Source of the DNA: Methylococcaceae bacterium
GTDB taxonomy: Bacteria; Pseudomonadota; Gammaproteobacteria; Methylococcales; Methylococcaceae
Length of the DNA stretch: 9,842 nucleotides
Assembly (NCBI GenBank): GCA_012026715.1
Contig: VEPB01000023.1
Location: 1 to 9,842 of the forward strand
Direction: 5' to 3'
Shown: piece after piece, positions 5,580-9,842 of the stretch
How positions within the stretch are numbered: position 1 is the first letter of the stretch
How the letters are laid out: each line of letters begins with the position of its first letter
Notes under the pieces: generated by a model
What the model was told of the DNA's origin: nothing
Database searches by the model: none
The model's input: only the letters and a program-made list of their open reading frames with translations
Position numbers and translations under genes: made by a program

Positions 5580-6773
5580 ATGAAGAACCCATCCCCATTC
5601 GTCGTCCTGTTCGCAAGCTGCCTGAGCCTCTCTGTCGCCGCCGAGGCCAGACCGCCCTTGGATTGCGGCCGTGGCGCCTCGCTGGCCCAGGCCGTGGCCC
5701 GCGCCAAGGCGGGCGACAGCCTCATTTTCACCGGCAGCTGCGCCGGACCTGTGGAAATCATTCAGGACGACCTGAGCCTGACCGGCCAGGGCGCTGCCAC
5801 GATCGACGGCAACAATCAGCACACCGTACTGCTCATACGCGGTGCCCGGAACGTCAAGCTGGCCGGCTTCGACGTGCAGCACGGCATCAACGGCATCCAG
5901 ATCGCCAGCCAGGCGCAGGCTTCTCTCAACGGAGTGAACGTCCACGATAATGCAGTGTTCGGTATCGCCGTGCTGGATCATGCCGGCGCCGCCCTGAATG
6001 CCATCGCGGCCCGCGGTAACGGCGTCAGCGGCCTGGACGTGGAAAACACCTCGGCAGTGGCCATCAACGGCAGCTTTACCACCGAAGACAACCGGGTGTT
6101 CGGCATCAACGTCAACAACGGCTCCAGCCTCAGCCTCAACCAGGCCGCGTTGATCGCTCAACGCAACCTGCTGGGTATCCAGATCGGCACCGGCGCCAAC
6201 GTCTTCCTGGCCGACAAAGACGCGTCAATCACCGCCCGCGACAATGCCAGCACGGGGCTGACGGTGGTCTCCGGCTCCCACCTGGTGTCCTTCGGCGGCC
6301 GCATCGAGGCCAGCGGCAATGGCCGCAACGGGGTATCGGTCAATTCCAAAGCAGGGCTGGACCTGGATGCCGCCTCGGTGCTGGAGAGCCACCACAACGG
6401 CGCCAACGGCGTACAGCTAGCCGAAACATCCGTCATGACCCTCTTCAACACCACCGGATTCTCCGGCGTTCCCGGCGACACCACCCTGAAGTCCCACGAC
6501 AACGGGGCCAACGGCATTGCGATCCTGTCCGGTTCCAACATGACCCTGGTCAACCAGGTCGTGCTGGAAAGCCGCACCAATCATGACGCGGGTGTGCTGG
6601 CGGACAACGGCAGCGCGGCGACCCTGCTCAACGCGACCCTGCAGGGCAACGGCACCGACCTGCGGCTGAGCTTTGGCGCCCGCGCCGACATCCGCGGCCT
6701 GTCCACGGTGGACACCATCCAGTGCGACCCGTCGGTGCTGAGCCGGGGCGACATCACTTGTCCGGCTCCGTAG
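5580..6773 (+). CDS. Exported right-handed beta-helix repeat protein of unknown function
   Basis: The 397-residue product begins with a signal peptide (MKNPSPFVVLFASCLSLSVAAEA, likely cut after Ala23). ATG 5580 is chosen because AAGGAG lies 7 nt upstream; the in-frame ATG at 5574 is too close. Residues 34-77 (SLAQAVARAKAGDSLIF, then TGQGAATIDG) are the usual entry to NosD/pectate-lyase-like solenoids. About ten rungs follow, each marked by a G-I/V/L-x-V/I/L strand, with the Gly at 105, 128, 151, 175, 199, 226, 251, 277, 312 and 338, spaced mostly 23-27. One longer step (277 to 312) holds an extra loop, GFSGVPGD. Cysteines remain only near the ends of the mature chain (29, 54, 382, 394), suggesting disulfide-capped ends in the periplasm or outside the cell. 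I see no recognisable catalytic motif; it may bind or cleave polysaccharide or act as a surface protein. It converges with dnaE2 and has no evident operon partner. Confidence 0.8.
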   Translation: MKNPSPFVVLFASCLSLSVAAEARPPLDCGRGASLAQAVARAKAGDSLIFTGSCAGPVEIIQDDLSLTGQGAATIDGNNQHTVLLIRGARNVKLAGFDVQHGINGIQIASQAQASLNGVNVHDNAVFGIAVLDHAGAALNAIAARGNGVSGLDVENTSAVAINGSFTTEDNRVFGINVNNGSSLSLNQAALIAQRNLLGIQIGTGANVFLADKDASITARDNASTGLTVVSGSHLVSFGGRIEASGNGRNGVSVNSKAGLDLDAASVLESHHNGANGVQLAETSVMTLFNTTGFSGVPGDTTLKSHDNGANGIAILSGSNMTLVNQVVLESRTNHDAGVLADNGSAATLLNATLQGNGTDLRLSFGARADIRGLSTVDTIQCDPSVLSRGDITCPAP

Positions 6774-6781
6774 TCGCCGTT

Positions 6782-6816
6782 GGACCGAGGCACGGGAGCG
6801 TCACCGCTGCCGGTCC
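6782..6816. terminator. Possible bidirectional terminator hairpin between convergent genes
   Basis: GGACC (6782-6786) pairs with GGTCC (6812-6816), extended inward by GGCA/TGCC and a further short GC stem with bulges. It lies in the 58-bp gap between the beta-helix stop (6773) and the dnaE2 stop (6832), where a shared terminator is expected. No T-run is present on either side, so the call rests on position and stem only. Confidence 0.35.
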
Positions 6817-6831
6817 GCCAATTCGGCCCGC

Positions 6832-9800
6832 TCAGTGAAAATCCCGGCTGCGGGCCACCAAGCCCTGCAGCCAGGAGCTGAGGTCGATTAGCCTGCCCGC
6901 GACCAGATGGGTGACGCCGGCTTCATGCTGAACCACGCCGGACACCGCCAGCAGGGTGGAGTGCAGCAAAGCCTTGCGCTGGACTTCGGCCACCTTGGCC
7001 CAGACGATGAGATTGGTCTGGCCGGTCTCGTCTTCCAGGGTCACAAAGGTGACGCCGGAGGCGGTGCCGGGCCGTTGCCGGCACACCACCAATCCGGCGG
7101 TGCGGGCGATGGCGCCGTCGCGCACGCCGAGAATCTCCTCCGCCGACTTGATGCCGCGGCGAGCCAGTCGCTCCCGCAGCAAGGCCAGGGGATGGCGGCG
7201 AAGACTCAAGCCGGAACTGGCGTAATCGGCGACAACGTTATCCCCTTCGCCGGGCACCGGCAGCATGGCAAGCGCTCCGTCGGCCGGCGGCGCCGGCAGC
7301 CAGGGATCGCCCGTCTCCAACCCGCTCACCTCCCAGAACGCCCGGTGGCGGTGGCCGGCCAGTCCGGCGAGGGCATCGGCGGCGGCCAAAGCTTCCAGGT
7401 CGCGGCGGTTGATGCCGGAGCGAGCGGCCAGATCCTGCAGATCGCTGAAAGGCCGTTCGGCTCGTGCCGCCGTCAAAGCCTCGGCGGCTTGTCGCGAAAG
7501 CCCCTTAACCAGGCGCAGCCCCAGCCGAAGCGCCGGTGCCTCGAGCCCCTCTATGGGAGGGACTGGGGTGGAGGACCTGGCTTCCAAGCTGCAGTCGTAG
7601 TCGCTGTAACGCACATCGATGGACCGGACTTCTCCTCCATGACGGCGCAGGTCCTGCACCAACTGAGAGGGTCCGTAGAACCCCATGGGCTGGCAGTTGA
7701 GCAGTGCACAGGTGAAAACCGCCGGATGGTGGCGCTTGAGCCAGGCGGAGGCGTAGGCCAGCAGGGCGAAGGAGGCGGAATGGGACTCGGGGAAGCCGTA
7801 TTCGCCGAAACCCCGGATCTGCCGGTAGATCTGACGGGCGAAAGCTTCATCATAGCCGCGTTCCTGCATGCCCTTCAGCAGTTTGGCCTCGAACGGCTCC
7901 AACCCGCCCTGGCGGTGCCACGCCGCCATGGCGCGGCGCAGCTGATCGGCCTCGCCGGCGCTGAAGCCGGCCGCCACCATGGACAGCTGCATCACCTGCT
8001 CCTGGAAAATGGGCACGCCCAGCGTCCGTTCCAGCACCCGCTTCACCTCCGGGCTGGGATAGCTCACTGGTTCCAGGCCCTGGCGGCGGGCCAGATAGGG
8101 ATGGACCATGTCGCCCTGAATGGGACCGGGCCGGACGATGGCGATCTGGATCACCAAGTCGTAATAGTTGGCCGGCCGCAGCCTGGGCAGCATACTCATC
8201 TGGGCGCGGGATTCCACCTGGAACACTCCGATGCTGTCGGCTTGCTGCAGCATGGCGTAGACCTCCGGGTCCTCCGGCGGGATATCGGCCAGGGTCAGCG
8301 GTGGCTCCGGCGTAGGGTGGGCGCCGCCCACCACAATCGGCGAATCAGAAGCGGAGGATATTGGCAGGGCGGCGCCCACCGTGCCCCGGGCGATACCGTA
8401 ATCCTGCAGATACCCCAAAGCCTTGCGAATGGCGGTGAGCATCCCCAAGGCCAGCACATCCACCTTCAGCAACCCCAGACCTTCCAGATCGTCCTTGTCC
8501 CACTGAATCACGGTGCGATCGGCCATGGCGGCATTTTCCACCGGCACCAGTTCGGACAATTCCTGCGCTGCGATGACGAAACCGCCCACATGCTGGGACA
8601 GGTGACGGGGGAATCCCCGAAGCTGCTCCACCAACTCCAGCAGGCGGCGTATGACGGGGCTTTCCGGATCGACCCCGGCGGCCTTGAGCCGGTCGTCGCT
8701 CAACCGGTAACCGCCGAGCCGGTCGATTTCGCGGACCAGCCGCGCGATGCGATGGCGGTCCAGTCCCAGCGCCTTCCCCACGTCGCGCACCGCGCTGCGG
8801 CTGCGGTAAGTGGTGACGCTGGCGGCCAGTGCGGCGCGGTGGCGGCCGTACTTTTCATAGATGTACTGGATCACCTCTTCGCGCCGCTCATGTTCGAAAT
8901 CGACGTCGATGTCCGGCGGCTCGCCCCGTTCCTTGGAGACGAAGCGCTCGAACAGGAGATCCAGCCGGGCCGGGTCCACCTCGGTGATTCCCAGCGCGAA
9001 ACACACCGCCGAATTGGCCGCCGAACCCCGCCCCTGGCACAGGATGCCGCGACCGCGGGCGAAATCCACCACATCATGCACCGTGAGAAAGAACGGCTCG
9101 TAACCCATCTCGGCGATGAGCTCCAGCTCGTGTTCGACCTGCCGGCGGACCTTGTCCGGCGAACCTTCCGGCCAGCGCCGCCGCAGTCCCCGTTCGGTCA
9201 ATTCGCGCAGCCACGATGCGGGGCTATGGCCCTCCGGCACCAACTCGCGCGGATATTCGTAGCGCAGTTGGTCCAGGGAGAAATGGCAACGTTCGGCGAT
9301 ACGAAGCGACTCCGCCAGCAATTCCGGTGGGTACAACTCGGCCAGGGCCGGCAGCGGCCGCAGATGACGCTCAGCGTTGGGGAACAACCGGTAACCCAGG
9401 CGGGCGAGGGGCACCCCATGGCGAATGGCGGTGAGGGTATCCTGAAGCGGCTTGCGGCTACGCCGGTGCATGTGGACGTCGTTGCACGCCAGCGCCGGAA
9501 TGGCCAGATCGGCTGCCAACCGTTGCAGATCGATCAGCCGATCGGGGTCGCCCCCCTCCAGAAACAGGCCGATGCCCAGCCATAGCCGATGAGGGAATAC
9601 AGCTGCCAACCAGCAACCGTCGTCAAACTGGAGACCGCAACTGGGCAGCCAGATACAAAGGCAATCGTCCGTCGGGCTGTCGGCCAGATCCTGCCGAGTC
9701 AGCCGATAGCTACCCTTTTCGGCCTGCCGGCGTGCTCGGGTGATCAGCCTCGACAATTGCCCATAAGCCTGCCGATTCGGAGCCAATAACAGAAACTTGA

Positions 9801-9842
9801 GGCCGTCGTCGAGCCGGAATTCGCCGCCGACGATCAGCGCGA
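6832..9842 (-). CDS. dnaE2: Error-prone DNA polymerase III alpha subunit DnaE2 (ImuC), N-terminus cut off by window edge
   Basis: Translesion C-family polymerase induced by DNA damage in many bacteria, normally working with ImuA and ImuB. The frame is open to the right edge: 1002 residues are visible, starting ALIVGGEFRLDDGLKFLLLAPNR, so perhaps 60-70 N-terminal residues including the true start are missing. In visible numbering, the PHP domain ends with NDVHMH (120-125) in a DVHMHRRSRKPLQDTL block. The palm carries CQGRGSAANS and PDIDVDF (309-315), whose Asp310 and Asp312 plus Asp461 (LLKVDVLAL) are the expected catalytic acids. VRPGPIQGDMVHPYL is typical of DnaE2. Helix-hairpin-helix and OB regions follow, and the end SRDFH is the usual DnaE2 terminus. 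An in-frame palindromic repeat adds about 27 residues (486-510). imuA and imuB, if linked, would lie to the right. LexA control cannot be judged. Confidence 0.95.
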   Translation of the reverse strand, partial: ALIVGGEFRLDDGLKFLLLAPNRQAYGQLSRLITRARRQAEKGSYRLTRQDLADSPTDDCLCIWLPSCGLQFDDGCWLAAVFPHRLWLGIGLFLEGGDPDRLIDLQRLAADLAIPALACNDVHMHRRSRKPLQDTLTAIRHGVPLARLGYRLFPNAERHLRPLPALAELYPPELLAESLRIAERCHFSLDQLRYEYPRELVPEGHSPASWLRELTERGLRRRWPEGSPDKVRRQVEHELELIAEMGYEPFFLTVHDVVDFARGRGILCQGRGSAANSAVCFALGITEVDPARLDLLFERFVSKERGEPPDIDVDFEHERREEVIQYIYEKYGRHRAALAASVTTYRSRSAVRDVGKALGLDRHRIARLVREIDRLGGYRLSDDRLKAAGVDPESPVIRRLLELVEQLRGFPRHLSQHVGGFVIAAQELSELVPVENAAMADRTVIQWDKDDLEGLGLLKVDVLALGMLTAIRKALGYLQDYGIARGTVGAALPISSASDSPIVVGGAHPTPEPPLTLADIPPEDPEVYAMLQQADSIGVFQVESRAQMSMLPRLRPANYYDLVIQIAIVRPGPIQGDMVHPYLARRQGLEPVSYPSPEVKRVLERTLGVPIFQEQVMQLSMVAAGFSAGEADQLRRAMAAWHRQGGLEPFEAKLLKGMQERGYDEAFARQIYRQIRGFGEYGFPESHSASFALLAYASAWLKRHHPAVFTCALLNCQPMGFYGPSQLVQDLRRHGGEVRSIDVRYSDYDCSLEARSSTPVPPIEGLEAPALRLGLRLVKGLSRQAAEALTAARAERPFSDLQDLAARSGINRRDLEALAAADALAGLAGHRHRAFWEVSGLETGDPWLPAPPADGALAMLPVPGEGDNVVADYASSGLSLRRHPLALLRERLARRGIKSAEEILGVRDGAIARTAGLVVCRQRPGTASGVTFVTLEDETGQTNLIVWAKVAEVQRKALLHSTLLAVSGVVQHEAGVTHLVAGRLIDLSSWLQGLVARSRDFH
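8311..8384. repeat. Palindromic repeat inserted in frame within dnaE2
   Basis: GGTGGGCGCCGCCC (8316-8329) is repeated perfectly in inverted orientation as GGGCGGCGCCCACC (8367-8380), with 37 nt between. The left arm also folds alone: GGTGGGC, loop GCC, GCCCACC (8316-8332). The left edge GTAGGGTGGG resembles the edge of the repeat between nifH and nifD (GTAAGGTGGG at 2744-2753), so both probably belong to one dispersed family. In dnaE2 the arms encode GTVGAA and VGGAHPT, between the conserved blocks ending KALGYL and beginning LTLADIPPEDP, where DnaE2 relatives recalled from memory have only a short linker. The frame is kept and no stop is introduced. Confidence 0.8.

Noticed and set aside
6907..9585. 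Long plus-strand ORF (892 codons) opposite dnaE2
   Set aside because: It is an antisense shadow rich in Gln, Gly and His with no recognisable domain, while the minus frame has the full DnaE2 motif set.
1..9842. CRISPR array, insertion sequence or prophage genes
   Set aside because: No regularly spaced direct repeats, no transposase or integrase frame, and no terminal repeats with target duplication were seen; the repeats present are short palindromes.

Overview
The window looks like a chromosome segment from a GC-rich, nitrogen-fixing proteobacterium, most likely a gammaproteobacterium. A methanotroph of the Methylococcus type would fit, but that is an impression from protein style, not a search result. 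The nitrogenase proteins align residue for residue with Azotobacter-type numbering. The nif promoter is of the proteobacterial NifA/IHF/sigma-54 type, and two of the intergenic repeats resemble REP/BIME palindromes common in gammaproteobacteria.

Left third (1-3712, minus strand): the structural genes of molybdenum nitrogenase, transcribed right to left as nifH, nifD, nifK. nifH encodes the Fe protein, nifD the MoFe alpha subunit and nifK the MoFe beta subunit; nifK runs off the left edge after 347 codons. All P-cluster, FeMo-co and Fe4S4 ligands visible in this stretch are intact. Each gap in the operon (96 bp and 197 bp) is filled by a pair of palindromic repeats. Upstream of nifH is a textbook control region: a NifA site TGT-N10-ACA, an IHF consensus site and a -24/-12 promoter in correct order and spacing.

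Middle (3713-6831): diverging from nifH is a gene for a small lipoprotein with one MCE (MlaD-like) domain and a coiled coil. It is followed by about 840 bp with little coding content, holding one possible 48-residue membrane protein, several palindromes and a possible promoter. Next is an exported right-handed beta-helix protein with about ten rungs, of unknown function.

Right third (6832-9842, minus strand): dnaE2 (imuC), the error-prone DNA polymerase III alpha subunit used in damage-induced mutagenesis, lacking only its extreme N-terminus beyond the right edge. It carries an in-frame palindromic repeat that adds roughly 27 residues between conserved blocks.

No obviously new multi-gene system is visible. 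The most unusual items are the repeat captured inside dnaE2, the palindrome pairs in both nif gaps, and the lone MCE lipoprotein that shares the nifH control region.
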